Source: RGIG9115 sp045648165 (GTDB lineage: Bacteria; Bacillota; Clostridia; UBA1381). Taken from it: DNA of 41,903 bases. Made by a program: the position numbers and the translations under genes. Below are positions 33,119 through 41,883 of this stretch, one piece after another (the first letter of the stretch is position 1; each line of letters opens with the position of its first letter). The DNA is taken from assembly GCA_045648165.1 (NCBI GenBank), contig JAZRNL010000009.1, forward strand, positions 1 through 41,903, in the 5' to 3' direction. Under the pieces are notes generated by a model. It was not told where the DNA came from. It made no database searches and was given only the letters and a program-made list of their open reading frames with translations.

Positions 33119-33943
33119 ATGAGTGAATGTAGTCATAATTGTGAAACTTGTGGAAAGAGCTGCTCTGATCGCACGGCAGAAAGTCTTCTTGCTCCTCAGA
33201 ATGCTTTTTCACAGGTAAAAAAGGTTATCGGAGTTGTTAGCGGCAAAGGCGGAGTTGGTAAATCTTTGGTAAGTGGTTTGCTTGCAACTGCATGTAATAA
33301 AAAAGGTCTCAGAACTGCAGTTCTTGATGCTGATATAACAGGTCCATCTATTCCTAAAATGTTCGGCATTAACGAGCAGGCAAAGGGGAATGACAATGGA
33401 ATATTCCCTGTTAAAACAAAAGAGGGAATAAGCCTCATGTCTATAAACCTCCTTCTTGAAAACCAAACTGACCCCGTTATCTGGAGAGGACCGGTAATTG
33501 GTGGAACTGTTAAGCAATTCTGGACGGATGTTATATGGGGAGAGATTGATGTTATGTTTATTGATATGCCTCCCGGTACAGGAGATGTGCCTCTTACTGT
33601 TTTCCAGTCAATACCCGTGGATGCAATTGTTGTTGTAACATCGCCCCAGGAGCTTGTTTCAATGATTGTTGAAAAGGCCGTTAAAATGGCTAAGATGATG
33701 AACATCGGAGTTCTTGGGCTGGTTGAAAATATGAGCTATGTGCTTTGTCCTGATTGCGGAAAGAAAATAGAGGTGTTCGGTTCAAGTAAGGCGGATGAAA
33801 CTGCAAAGGAAAATGATATACAAATTGTTGCAAAAATGCCATTTATGCCTGAGATTGCGGCACTGTGCGATGCAGGTCAGGTAGAGGATAGCAATGTTGA
33901 CGCACTTGATGAAATAGTAAACAAGATAATTGGATTGGAATAA
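33119..33943 (+). CDS. mrp: Mrp/NBP35-type P-loop ATPase, iron-sulfur cluster carrier
   Basis: 274 residues. The deviant Walker A is VVSGKGGVGKS (about 39-49), followed by DADITGPSIPKMFG and VMFIDMPPGTGDVPLT, all diagnostic of Mrp/ApbC. A Cys-rich N-terminal extension has C4, C8, C11 and C15, like the ferredoxin-type tail of NBP35. The CxxC near the C terminus (VLCPDCGKK) is the bridging cluster site of the dimer. It probably loads 4Fe-4S clusters onto apoproteins. ATG 33119 follows GAAAGGAAG. Its stop overlaps the start of the C_GCAxxG_C_C gene, so they are coexpressed. Confidence 0.92.
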   Translation: MSECSHNCETCGKSCSDRTAESLLAPQNAFSQVKKVIGVVSGKGGVGKSLVSGLLATACNKKGLRTAVLDADITGPSIPKMFGINEQAKGNDNGIFPVKTKEGISLMSINLLLENQTDPVIWRGPVIGGTVKQFWTDVIWGEIDVMFIDMPPGTGDVPLTVFQSIPVDAIVVVTSPQELVSMIVEKAVKMAKMMNIGVLGLVENMSYVLCPDCGKKIEVFGSSKADETAKENDIQIVAKMPFMPEIAALCDAGQVEDSNVDALDEIVNKIIGLE

Positions 33944-34398
33944 TGAATATGAATAAATCAGAAAAAGCAAAAGAACTTTTTAAACAGGGTTATAACTGTG
34001 CGCAGGCAGTGGTGGGCGCATATGCTGAAGAGCTTGGTCTTGATATGGAAACTGCAATGAAGCTTGCATCTTCATTTGGCGGTGGTATGGGCAGGCTCCG
34101 CGAGGTCTGTGGAGCCGTAAGCGGAATGTTTATGGTTGCAGGAATGAAGTATGGTTATAGCTCGCCCGAAGCCAGTCTCGAAAAAACTGAGCTTTATAAA
34201 AAAATACAAGAGCTTGCTGGTGAGTTTTCCGAAAATAACAGCTCAATTGTGTGCCGTGACTTGTTAGGCCTTCAGTCAGGAAAGGATACGTATGTGCCTG
34301 AAGAGAGAACAGATAGATACTACAAAGCACGACCTTGTGTTGAACTTGTAGGAGATGCGGCAGCGATAATAGAAGAGTATATATCTAAGCATAATTAA
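33943..34398 (+). CDS. C_GCAxxG_C_C family protein
   Basis: 151 residues. The four family cysteines are C19 (GYNCAQAV), C56 (VCGAVSG), C104 (IVCRDLL) and C132 (RPCVELV). Family members are thought to be redox-active or to bind a cofactor; the exact reaction is not established. The ATG overlaps the Mrp stop codon by one base; a second ATG two codons later is equally possible. Pairing with an Fe-S carrier suggests it may hold a cluster. A terminator follows. Confidence 0.9.
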   Translation: MNMNKSEKAKELFKQGYNCAQAVVGAYAEELGLDMETAMKLASSFGGGMGRLREVCGAVSGMFMVAGMKYGYSSPEASLEKTELYKKIQELAGEFSENNSSIVCRDLLGLQSGKDTYVPEERTDRYYKARPCVELVGDAAAIIEEYISKHN

Positions 34399-34409
34399 TG
34401 CACATTTAT

Positions 34410-34449
34410 CAGCACTCTATAATTCATAGTTATAGGTGCTGGTTTTTTG
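34410..34449 (+). terminator. Intrinsic terminator after the C_GCAxxG_C_C gene
   Basis: CAGCACTCTATA pairs with TATAGGTGCTG (one bulged base) and leads into GTTTTTT. It lies 11 nt past the stop codon. Confidence 0.85.
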
Positions 34450-34495
34450 TACAATCAGCGAAAATTATATTCCGTAATTTCATTTGTTATGACGA

Positions 34496-34524
34496 TTGAT
34501 ATGTTAACTGATGTCTGATATAAT
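34496..34524 (+). promoter_or_regulatory. Sigma-A promoter of the orphan AraC-type gene
   Basis: TTGATA, 17-nt spacer, TATAAT, 32 nt before the ATG. Confidence 0.75.
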
Positions 34525-34556
34525 TATATAAACTTATCTTCCGGTGGGCGTATGTA

Positions 34557-34874
34557 ATGAATAAAGAAAACATAGAAAAGTATATAAAGAATCATCTTAC
34601 TGATGCTACTTTGGACGGACTTGCAGATGAAATAGGATGTTCAAGGTTTTATATTGAACCATGGGTGCGGTCTGTGATGAACATTTCTTTTTCGCAGTTG
34701 ATTAAGAAAAGGAGATGTGAATTTGCTGCAAAATTTTTAATTGAAACAGATTTATCGGTTCGGAAAATTATTGACTTACGGGAGACAAAAACGACAGCTT
34801 CTTCAAAAAAAATATTTAAAGAAGAATACAGTAGTGTGCCGTTTGAATTCAGAAAAGGAAAAGATAAACTTTAA
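34557..34874 (+). CDS. Small stand-alone AraC-type DNA-binding domain protein
   Basis: 105 residues that are essentially one AraC/XylS DNA-binding domain with no ligand-binding part. The first helix-turn-helix is LDGLADEIGCSRFYIEPWV, and the linking helix is SFSQLIKKRRCEFAAKFLIETDLSV. The second helix-turn-helix is degraded: after VRKIIDLRE the usual GFSSQSYFSRVFKK stretch reads TKTTASSKKIFKE, although the end (SVPFEFRK) is recognisable. It may bind DNA only with its first motif, or be a decaying regulator. It has its own promoter; the target is unknown and no obvious partner gene is adjacent. Confidence 0.75.
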   Translation: MNKENIEKYIKNHLTDATLDGLADEIGCSRFYIEPWVRSVMNISFSQLIKKRRCEFAAKFLIETDLSVRKIIDLRETKTTASSKKIFKEEYSSVPFEFRKGKDKL

Positions 34875-34946
34875 ACCTCTGTAAAATAACTAAAAACTAT
34901 ACAAAAATCTTGATTTTTTTCATCCAAAAAAATACTATTAATACAG

Positions 34947-34975
34947 TTGACATTTTTTTAAAAATGGGTTATAAT
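34947..34975 (+). promoter_or_regulatory. Sigma-A promoter of the carB leader
   Basis: Consensus TTGACA, 17-nt spacer, consensus TATAAT. It lies 59 nt before the leader ATG and 246 nt before carB, so the transcript has a leader of roughly 240 nt. Confidence 0.88.
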
Positions 34976-35034
34976 ATTGTGAGATAAAGTGTGAATTTAA
35001 TTGTATCAGTATTTTGAAAGGAGATACAGAGGCT

Positions 35035-35157
35035 ATGAAGTATCATCAGGCAATCATATCAGGGCTCAATGTTGCGGCTACAGATATAACTGTTGCCGAT
35101 TGTTCTGTTTCTCATTCGCAAAATATCACATATTTTTCCGGCTTGTGCAATGATTGA
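35035..35157 (+). CDS. Putative 40-residue leader peptide upstream of carB
   Basis: An ATG at 35035 is preceded by AAAGGAG (35017-35023), with a second purine cluster AGAGG nearer the start, and opens a 40-codon frame ending in TGA at 35155. The peptide begins MKYHQAIISGLNV and resembles no protein I know; it has no signal peptide and no run of one amino acid, and no Arg codon. Its last codons cover the 5' arm of the terminator at 35139-35185, and the stop codon lies in that terminator's loop. This layout matches leader peptides of translation-coupled attenuators such as E. coli pyrBI (44 codons). It may instead be a free small protein or a chance frame. Confidence 0.5.
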   Translation: MKYHQAIISGLNVAATDITVADCSVSHSQNITYFSGLCND

Positions 35158-35185
35158 GTAATTATTTGCAGGAGCCGTTTTTTTT
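35139..35185 (+). terminator. Candidate attenuator terminator in the carB leader
   Basis: CGGCT (35139-35143) pairs with AGCCG (35173-35177), and TGCAA (35146-35150) with TTGCA (35166-35170). A two-base internal loop separates the helices and a 15-nt loop caps them. Eight T follow directly. It lies between the carB promoter and carB, 36 nt before the carB start, so read-through must be regulated or partial. A T-rich stretch (35131-35137) precedes the 5' arm and could be a pause site. Confidence 0.65.
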
Positions 35186-35221
35186 GAAACAAACCAAATA
35201 TAAACTTTAGGAGGAATTATT

Positions 35222-38200
35222 ATGGCTAAAAGAACAGATCTTAAAAAGATACTCATTATCGGTTCAGGTCCGATTGTTATAGGTCAGGCAGCTGAATTTG
35301 ACTATGCAGGAACTCAGGCTTGCCTTGCACTTAAAGAGGAGGGTTATGAGGTTGTTCTCTGTAATTCAAACCCGGCTACTATTATGACGGATACAACTAT
35401 TGCCGACAAGGTATATATGGAGCCTCTTACACTTGAATATATAGCGAAAATTCTCCGCTATGAGCGCCCTGATGCAATTGTTCCCGGTATCGGCGGACAA
35501 ACAGGACTCAATCTTGCAATGCAGCTTGAAAAAAAGGGTGTTTTGAAAGAATGCGGAGTTGAACTCCTCGGTACAAGCAGTGCAAGTATTGAAAGAGCGG
35601 AAGACAGAGAGCTTTTTAAAGAACTTTGCGAATCTATCGGCGAGCCTGTTATCCCTTCCAAAATAACATATTCTCTTGAAGAGGCCAAAAAGGCGGCAGA
35701 GGAAATAGGATACCCGGTTGTTCTCCGTCCGGCATTTACACTTGGTGGTACAGGCGGTGGATTTGCCTACAACGAAGAAGAACTTATTGAAGTTGGTCTT
35801 AATGCATTTAAGCTTTCACCTGTTCATCAGGTTTTAATTGAAAAGAGTGTTAAGGGTTATAAAGAAATCGAGTTCGAGGTTATGCGTGACTCTAATGACC
35901 ATGCAATAACCATCTGCGGTATGGAAAATATTGATCCAGTTGGTGTTCATACAGGTGATTCTCTTGTTGTTGCTCCTATTATGACACTTAATGATCATGA
36001 CCTTAAAATGCTTAATGATAGCGCAATAAAGCTTATTCGTGAGCTTAAGATTGAGGGCGGATGTAATGTACAGTTTGCTCTTAATCCAAATTCCAGCGAG
36101 TATTATCTCATCGAAGTAAACCCCAGAGTTTCACGTTCATCTGCACTTGCTTCAAAGGCAAGCGGATACCCTATCGCCAGAGTTACTGCAAAAATCGCAG
36201 TTGGAATGGCTCTTGAAGATATTGTAATTGCAAATACAAATGCGGCGTTTGAGCCTAAGCTTGACTATGTTATAGCAAAGCTACCAAGATTTCCATTCGA
36301 TAAGTTTGCTACCGCTCCTAATACTCTTGGAACTCAGATGAAGGCAACGGGTGAGGTTATGGGTATTGGCTCGTCTCTTGAAGAATGCTTGCTAAAATCT
36401 GTTCGTTCGCTGGAGACAGGTGTTTGCCATTTCCATCTTGCTAAGTTTGATAGTAAATCTGATTCTGAGCTTCTTGAATATCTTGAAGAGTTCAAAGATG
36501 ATAATATTTTTGCAGTGGCAGAGCTTCTCCGACGCGGAATTGGCATAGAAAAACTTTATGATGTAACAAAAATTACTCCATATTTCCTTGAAGCTATTAA
36601 GAATATTATCACAATGGAAACCGCGATTGCTGCATCAAAGGCTGATATTGAAACACTTATAGCAGCAAAGAAGATGGGCTTTGGTGATAAATTTATCGCA
36701 AAGCTCTGGGATATGGACGAGCTTGAAGTATTTAATCTTCGTAAGGCAAATAATATATTCCCTGTGTTTAAGATGGTTGATACATGTCATACCAATGCAT
36801 ATATACCTTATTTCTATTCATCATATACAGGTGAAAATGCATCTGTTCTTACAGATAAAAAGAAGCTTGTTGTTCTCGGTGCAGGTCCTATCAGAATAGG
36901 ACAAGGTGTCGAGTTCGACTATTCAACCGTTCATGCAGTTACAACAATTAAAAACTCCGGTTATGAGGCTATTATTATAAATAATAATCCAGAAACCGTA
37001 TCAACGGATTATACAACAGCCGATAAGCTTTATTTCGAGCCGCTCACAACTGAAGATGTAATGAACATTATTGAGTTTGAAAAACCCGAAGGCGTTATTG
37101 CTTCACTTGGCGGTCAGACTGCTATAAATCTTGCAGAGCCTCTTATGAAGCGCGGTGTTAAAATAATTGGTACAGATTGTGACGCTATTGAAAGAGCTGA
37201 AAACCGTGATAGCTTTGAGAAAGTTTTGAAAAGCCTTGATATCCCTCAACCTAAGGGTAAGGCGGTTACAAAAATAGAGGATGGAATTGCGGCGGCGGCT
37301 GAAATTGGATATCCGGTTCTTGTTCGTCCGAGTTTTGTTCTTGGCGGCCGTGCAATGCAGATTGTTGCAAACGAAGAGCAGCTTAGAACATATCTCAAGA
37401 CTGCGGTTGAGATTGACGAAGATAAGCCCGTTCTTGTTGATAAATATATCCAGGGTAAGGAAGTTGAAATCGATGCTATCTGTGATGGTAAGGATGTATT
37501 TGTTCCCGGAATAATGGAGCTTGTTGAACGTACAGGCGTTCATAGTGGTGACTCAATCAGCGTTTATCCCACATTCAGTATTTCCGATAAGGTTAAGGGT
37601 ATAATTCTTCAGTATGCTAAAAAGCTCGGTCTTGGTATTGGAATTATCGGTCTTTACAACATTCAGTTTATTGTAGATGAAAATGACGATGTTTTTATAA
37701 TTGAAGTTAATCCCCGTTCATCAAGAACTGTACCGTTTTTGTCTAAAGCAACCGGTTACAGCCTTGCAGATATTGCAACAGAAGTTATAATGGGTAAGAG
37801 TCTCAAAGAGCAGGGAATATTCGATGTATATCCCACCGAGAAAAACCGTTGGTACGTTAAAGTGCCTGTATTCTCCTTCAGCAAAATTCGAGGCCTTGAT
37901 GCATACCTTTCACCGGAGATGAAATCAACAGGTGAAGCTATCGGTTATGATGATAAGCTGAATCGTGCTCTTTACAAAGCACTTCAGGCTTCCGGAATGC
38001 ATCTTCAGAATTACGGAACAATTCTTGCGACAATAGCTGATAAAGATAAAGAAGAAGCGCTTCCTCTTATTAAGCGTTTCTACAATCTTGGCTTTAATAT
38101 TGAGGCTACAAAGGGAACTGCAGAATTTCTTAAAAATAACGGCATCCGCACTCATGTGCTTGAAAAAATCAGTGACGGAAGTGACGAAATTCCCGAAACG

Positions 38201-38395
38201 CTTCGTCAAGGACATATTGCATACGTTATAAACACAAAGGATATAGGATCTGCAGGTCATATGTCTGACGGATACGAAATTCGACGTCATGCTACGGATA
38301 ATAATGTAACAATTTTCACAGCTCTCGACACTGTCAAGGTATTGCTTGATGTTATTGAAGAAACAACACTTACTATTTCAACAATAGATGCGTAA
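35222..38395 (+). CDS. carB: Carbamoyl-phosphate synthase large subunit
   Basis: 1057 residues, full length. It makes carbamoyl phosphate from bicarbonate, ATP and ammonia supplied by the CarA glutaminase, for pyrimidines and arginine. Two homologous ATP-grasp halves are visible. The first starts KKILIIGSGPIVIGQAAEFDYAG and has the EVNPRVSRSSALASKA motif. The second starts KKLVVLGAGPIRIGQGVEFDYS and has EVNPRSSRTVPFLSKATG. The C-terminal ~130 residues are the MGS-like allosteric domain (FKATKGTAEFL-type stretch, here IEATKGTAEFL). AGGAGG precedes ATG 35222. carA is not adjacent. Transcription appears to pass through an attenuator-like leader. Confidence 0.97.
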   Translation: MAKRTDLKKILIIGSGPIVIGQAAEFDYAGTQACLALKEEGYEVVLCNSNPATIMTDTTIADKVYMEPLTLEYIAKILRYERPDAIVPGIGGQTGLNLAMQLEKKGVLKECGVELLGTSSASIERAEDRELFKELCESIGEPVIPSKITYSLEEAKKAAEEIGYPVVLRPAFTLGGTGGGFAYNEEELIEVGLNAFKLSPVHQVLIEKSVKGYKEIEFEVMRDSNDHAITICGMENIDPVGVHTGDSLVVAPIMTLNDHDLKMLNDSAIKLIRELKIEGGCNVQFALNPNSSEYYLIEVNPRVSRSSALASKASGYPIARVTAKIAVGMALEDIVIANTNAAFEPKLDYVIAKLPRFPFDKFATAPNTLGTQMKATGEVMGIGSSLEECLLKSVRSLETGVCHFHLAKFDSKSDSELLEYLEEFKDDNIFAVAELLRRGIGIEKLYDVTKITPYFLEAIKNIITMETAIAASKADIETLIAAKKMGFGDKFIAKLWDMDELEVFNLRKANNIFPVFKMVDTCHTNAYIPYFYSSYTGENASVLTDKKKLVVLGAGPIRIGQGVEFDYSTVHAVTTIKNSGYEAIIINNNPETVSTDYTTADKLYFEPLTTEDVMNIIEFEKPEGVIASLGGQTAINLAEPLMKRGVKIIGTDCDAIERAENRDSFEKVLKSLDIPQPKGKAVTKIEDGIAAAAEIGYPVLVRPSFVLGGRAMQIVANEEQLRTYLKTAVEIDEDKPVLVDKYIQGKEVEIDAICDGKDVFVPGIMELVERTGVHSGDSISVYPTFSISDKVKGIILQYAKKLGLGIGIIGLYNIQFIVDENDDVFIIEVNPRSSRTVPFLSKATGYSLADIATEVIMGKSLKEQGIFDVYPTEKNRWYVKVPVFSFSKIRGLDAYLSPEMKSTGEAIGYDDKLNRALYKALQASGMHLQNYGTILATIADKDKEEALPLIKRFYNLGFNIEATKGTAEFLKNNGIRTHVLEKISDGSDEIPETLRQGHIAYVINTKDIGSAGHMSDGYEIRRHATDNNVTIFTALDTVKVLLDVIEETTLTISTIDA

Positions 38396-38402
38396 ATTTT
38401 AA

Positions 38403-38429
38403 GGCAGCCGTGCTATCAGTGCGGCTGCC
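38403..38429. other. Hairpin between carB and pheS
   Basis: GGCAGCCG (38403-38410) pairs with CGGCTGCC (38422-38429) around 11 nt. It is G+C-rich for this genome but has no T run. The 65-nt gap is too short for a T-box riboswitch. Confidence 0.5.
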
Positions 38430-38460
38430 GTGAGTACTTATATACAGGAAGGAAAACGTT

Positions 38461-39507
38461 ATGGATATGATACAGTTGAAGCAGAATTTTGAAGAAAATC
38501 TTGCTAAAATTGAAACAATGGAAGACCTTGAAGCCTTAAGAGTAGAATATATAGGCAAAAAGGGTCTTGTTACAGAGCTTATGAAGGAGATGAAATCTTT
38601 ATCTCCTGAAGAAAAGAAGACCTTTGGACAAGAAGTTAATGTTCTTAAAAATCAAGTAAACGATGCAATCGGTGCCAAAAGGGAAGAACTTCACCGTAAG
38701 GAAATTGAGCTTGAAAATAACCGTATGCCTGAATTTGATGTTACAATGCCTGCAAACTTAGACAGAGGCTCATATCATCCTATCACCCTTGTTCAGCGTC
38801 AGTGTGAAGAAATTTTTCGTTCTATGGGATTTACAGTAGAGAACTACAGTGAAATCGTAACAGATTACGAATGTTTTGAGGCTCTTAATATTCCTAAAGA
38901 CCATCCGGCGCGTGATATGCAGGATACCTACTATCTCCAAAATGGACAGCTTCTGAAGTCACACACATCTGCGGCTCAAAATGCGATTTATAAAAAATAT
39001 AAAAAGGCACTTTTTGATGAAGGAAAGCCTATCAAGGCTATTTTCCCCGGAAGATGCTTCCGTAATGAAGCAACAGATGCTTGCCACGAAAATACATTTT
39101 TCCAGATGGAAGGTGTTATGGTAGACAAAAATATATCTATCTCAAACCTTATATTCTTTATGAAAACTATGCTTTCTGAGGTTTTTCAAAAGGATATCAA
39201 GGTACGGCTCCGCCCCGGATTTTTTCCTTTTGTGGAGCCCGGCTTTGAGCTTGATATAAGCTGTCTTATCTGCGGCGGCGAAGGTTGTCCTTCCTGTAAG
39301 CACAGCGGTTGGCTTGAGCTTTGTCCTTGCGGTATGATTCATCCGGAAGTACTTAAAGCTGGAGGTATTGTCCCTGATGAATACACAGGCTTTGCATTCG
39401 GTCTTGGACTTACACGTCTTGCAATGATGAAGTATGGGGTTAAGGATATCAGAGATTTAAACAGCGGAAACTTAAAAACTCTTTCGCAGTTTACAGACGA
39501 TAAATAA
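38461..39507 (+). CDS. pheS: Phenylalanine-tRNA ligase alpha subunit
   Basis: 348 residues. With PheT it forms the alpha2-beta2 enzyme that charges tRNA-Phe. An N-terminal coiled coil (about 1-95) binds tRNA. The class II catalytic core follows with HPARDMQDTYYL, SHTSAAQ (motif 1 region), GRCFRNEATDACHENTFFQMEG (motif 2; quoted parts GRCFRNEATDACHE) and GFAFGLGLTRLAMMKYG (motif 3). A Cys-rich insert, CLICGGEGCPSCKHSGW, then CPCG, extends the zinc-type knuckle seen in many Firmicute PheS. GGAAGG precedes ATG 38461. Confidence 0.97.
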   Translation: MDMIQLKQNFEENLAKIETMEDLEALRVEYIGKKGLVTELMKEMKSLSPEEKKTFGQEVNVLKNQVNDAIGAKREELHRKEIELENNRMPEFDVTMPANLDRGSYHPITLVQRQCEEIFRSMGFTVENYSEIVTDYECFEALNIPKDHPARDMQDTYYLQNGQLLKSHTSAAQNAIYKKYKKALFDEGKPIKAIFPGRCFRNEATDACHENTFFQMEGVMVDKNISISNLIFFMKTMLSEVFQKDIKVRLRPGFFPFVEPGFELDISCLICGGEGCPSCKHSGWLELCPCGMIHPEVLKAGGIVPDEYTGFAFGLGLTRLAMMKYGVKDIRDLNSGNLKTLSQFTDDK

Positions 39508-39522
39508 AGGAGGAGGACAAAT

Positions 39523-41883
39523 ATGTTTTTATCAATGAATTGGATTTCGGACTTTGTAGATTTGTCCGGCCTTGATAAGCTCGAGCTTATAAACAAATTT
39601 TCACTTTCAACTGCTGAAGTTGAAAACGAAATATTTTTTAAAGGAAGTGATTTAAGCGGAATAGTTGTAGCTGAAATCAAATCCGTTGAAGAGCACCCCG
39701 AATCTAAAAAGCTTTATCTTTTAAAGGTTGATACAGGAGACGGAGAGCTTACCGATGTTGTTTGTGGCGCACCAAACGTAAGAGTTGGTATGAAAACTGC
39801 TTTTGCGAAGCTTGGGGCTACTATCGGCGAAATCACAATAACACCGAGAAAACTTGCAGGTTATACTTCAAATGGAATGTGTTGCTCTGAGAAGGAAATT
39901 GGTATCAGTGACAATAACGACGGAATTATGGAAATAACCGACGATATTGCAAACGGTACTGACCTTAAAAGTGTATATGAAATAGACGATATTGTTTTTG
40001 AGGTTGACAATAAATCTCTTACAAACCGCCCTGACCTTTGGGGGCATTACGGAATTGCACGTGAGTTTGCCGCAATTGCCGGAAGAGAGCTAAAGCCTCT
40101 TGATACTGCGGACCTTTCAGTGTATGAAAGCTTCGGTAAGGTTGATTTAAAAATCGAGGACAAACTTTGTCAGAGATATTCTTGTATACAGTTTGGAAAT
40201 ATTACCCGTCATGAAAGCCCGGTTAATATGAAAATCCGTTTATACTACTGTGGAATGAGAGCTTTGAATTTCCTTGCTGACCTTACAAACTACCTTATGC
40301 TTGAAATGGGACAACCTATGCACGCATTTGACTCACGCAAAGTGGAAAAAATCAGAATTAAGCGCTTTGATAAGCCTTTCACATTCAAAACTTTGGATGG
40401 TGTTGAAAGAGAAATCGACGAAAACACTCTTATGATTTGCAACGACAATACTCCTGTTGCCATTGCCGGTATTATGGGTGGTCTTGATTCTGAGATTGTA
40501 GAGGATACAACAACGCTCACTTTGGAATCTGCTACATTTGACGCTTCGTCAATCAGAAAATCAACAGTTCGTCTTGCACACAGAACAGATGCTTCACAAC
40601 GCTACGAAAAGTGCCTTGACCCTGAAATGACAGTGCCGGCAATTGCTCGTTTTGTAAAGCTTCTCACAAGTATAGATAGTGGTGCAAAAGTTGTTTCAGC
40701 ACTTACTGATGAATATGCACATAAGTATGATAAGGTAACTCTTTCTTTTGATAAAGAGTTCGTAAACCGCTATACGGGTATTGAGATAAATAACGATACA
40801 ATTGTTAACACACTTAAATCTCTCGGTTTTGCAGTATCCCTTGATAGTGATAAATTCACTGTTGATGTTCCCAGCTGGAGAGCAACAAAAGACGTAACAA
40901 TTAAGGCAGATATAATTGAGGAAATTACAAGAATTTACGGCTACGACAATTTCGATATAAACACCGTTGTTGCACCGTCATACCCCGTACGTGCGGATGT
41001 TGAAAAAACAGATGAAGAACGTATTAAGGATATTCTTGTAAAACGTTTTTCAATGCATGAGCTTCATTCGTATGTATGGCAGTACTATGATGAATATAGG
41101 GCTCTCGGTATTGAAATTGAGGATAATGTTGAACTTGTAAATGCAACAAACCCCAACATAAAAACAATACGCCGTTCTATTGTTCCCACACAACTTTGTC
41201 AGATTAAGACTAATACTTCATTTTCAACTGATTTTGCGGTTTTTGAAGTAGGAAGAGTGGTTAATGGATATAAGGAAGATGGACTTTGTAACGAGCAAAA
41301 GAAGCTTGCAATCACACTTTTCAGTAAAACAAAAGAAATGGAGCAACTCTATTTTGAACTTCGTGACGTTATTGCTATAATTGCTGATGACCTTAAACAC
41401 GAAGCGTTAACTTTCCGAAAGTTAGAGGCTACACATTCATATCAGCATCCCAAAAATCTTAACGCAATTTATTGTGGTGGAAGATTGATTGGAGAAATGG
41501 GTATTGTTAATGCTCAGGTTTCAAAGAAAATCGATAAAAAGGCTAATATTGTGTTTGCTGAAATTGACGTTGAAGAATTTGCAAAGATTGCAAATAAGAG
41601 CATTGCATACAGAGAGCCTTCAAGATTCCCGGAAATTGAAATAGACCTTTCATTTGTATCAGAAAAATTTCTCCCAATTTCACAGGCAATTGCGAATGCA
41701 AATTGCCCGCTTATTAAAAATGTTGGAGTGGTTGATACCTATACAGATGAAAACGGGAAATCAATCACTGTAAGAATTCTTTTCTCACACCCTGAGAAAA
41801 CGCTTACTAAGGAAGAGGTTTCCGAACCTGTAAATGCAATAATTGCAGATCTTGAAAAATCAGGAATAACGCTTAAAAAATAA
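39523..41883 (+). CDS. pheT: Phenylalanine-tRNA ligase beta subunit
   Basis: 786 residues, full length for the bacterial form. Domains in order: an EMAP-like tRNA-binding domain (GIVVAEIKSVEEHPESKKLY to about 155), the B3/B4 editing domain (about 205-385, with GIMGG), the B5 domain, the catalytic-like core, and the C-terminal anticodon-binding FDX-ACB domain starting near REPSRFPEIEIDLSF. The editing domain removes mischarged Tyr. It starts 15 nt after pheS behind AGGAGGAGG and ends 20 bases before the window does. Confidence 0.97.
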   Translation: MFLSMNWISDFVDLSGLDKLELINKFSLSTAEVENEIFFKGSDLSGIVVAEIKSVEEHPESKKLYLLKVDTGDGELTDVVCGAPNVRVGMKTAFAKLGATIGEITITPRKLAGYTSNGMCCSEKEIGISDNNDGIMEITDDIANGTDLKSVYEIDDIVFEVDNKSLTNRPDLWGHYGIAREFAAIAGRELKPLDTADLSVYESFGKVDLKIEDKLCQRYSCIQFGNITRHESPVNMKIRLYYCGMRALNFLADLTNYLMLEMGQPMHAFDSRKVEKIRIKRFDKPFTFKTLDGVEREIDENTLMICNDNTPVAIAGIMGGLDSEIVEDTTTLTLESATFDASSIRKSTVRLAHRTDASQRYEKCLDPEMTVPAIARFVKLLTSIDSGAKVVSALTDEYAHKYDKVTLSFDKEFVNRYTGIEINNDTIVNTLKSLGFAVSLDSDKFTVDVPSWRATKDVTIKADIIEEITRIYGYDNFDINTVVAPSYPVRADVEKTDEERIKDILVKRFSMHELHSYVWQYYDEYRALGIEIEDNVELVNATNPNIKTIRRSIVPTQLCQIKTNTSFSTDFAVFEVGRVVNGYKEDGLCNEQKKLAITLFSKTKEMEQLYFELRDVIAIIADDLKHEALTFRKLEATHSYQHPKNLNAIYCGGRLIGEMGIVNAQVSKKIDKKANIVFAEIDVEEFAKIANKSIAYREPSRFPEIEIDLSFVSEKFLPISQAIANANCPLIKNVGVVDTYTDENGKSITVRILFSHPEKTLTKEEVSEPVNAIIADLEKSGITLKK

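Noticed and set aside
33196..33705. 169-residue minus-strand frame opposite the Mrp gene
   Set aside because: No ribosome binding site and it covers the strongly conserved Walker motifs of Mrp on the other strand.
35024..35036. PyrR-binding loop before carB
   Set aside because: AGAGGCT matches only the 3' half of the consensus and there is no matching 5' half or antiterminator pair; kept only as a caveat.
38396..38460. T-box riboswitch before pheST
   Set aside because: The gap is only 65 nt, with one plain hairpin and no T-box sequence.
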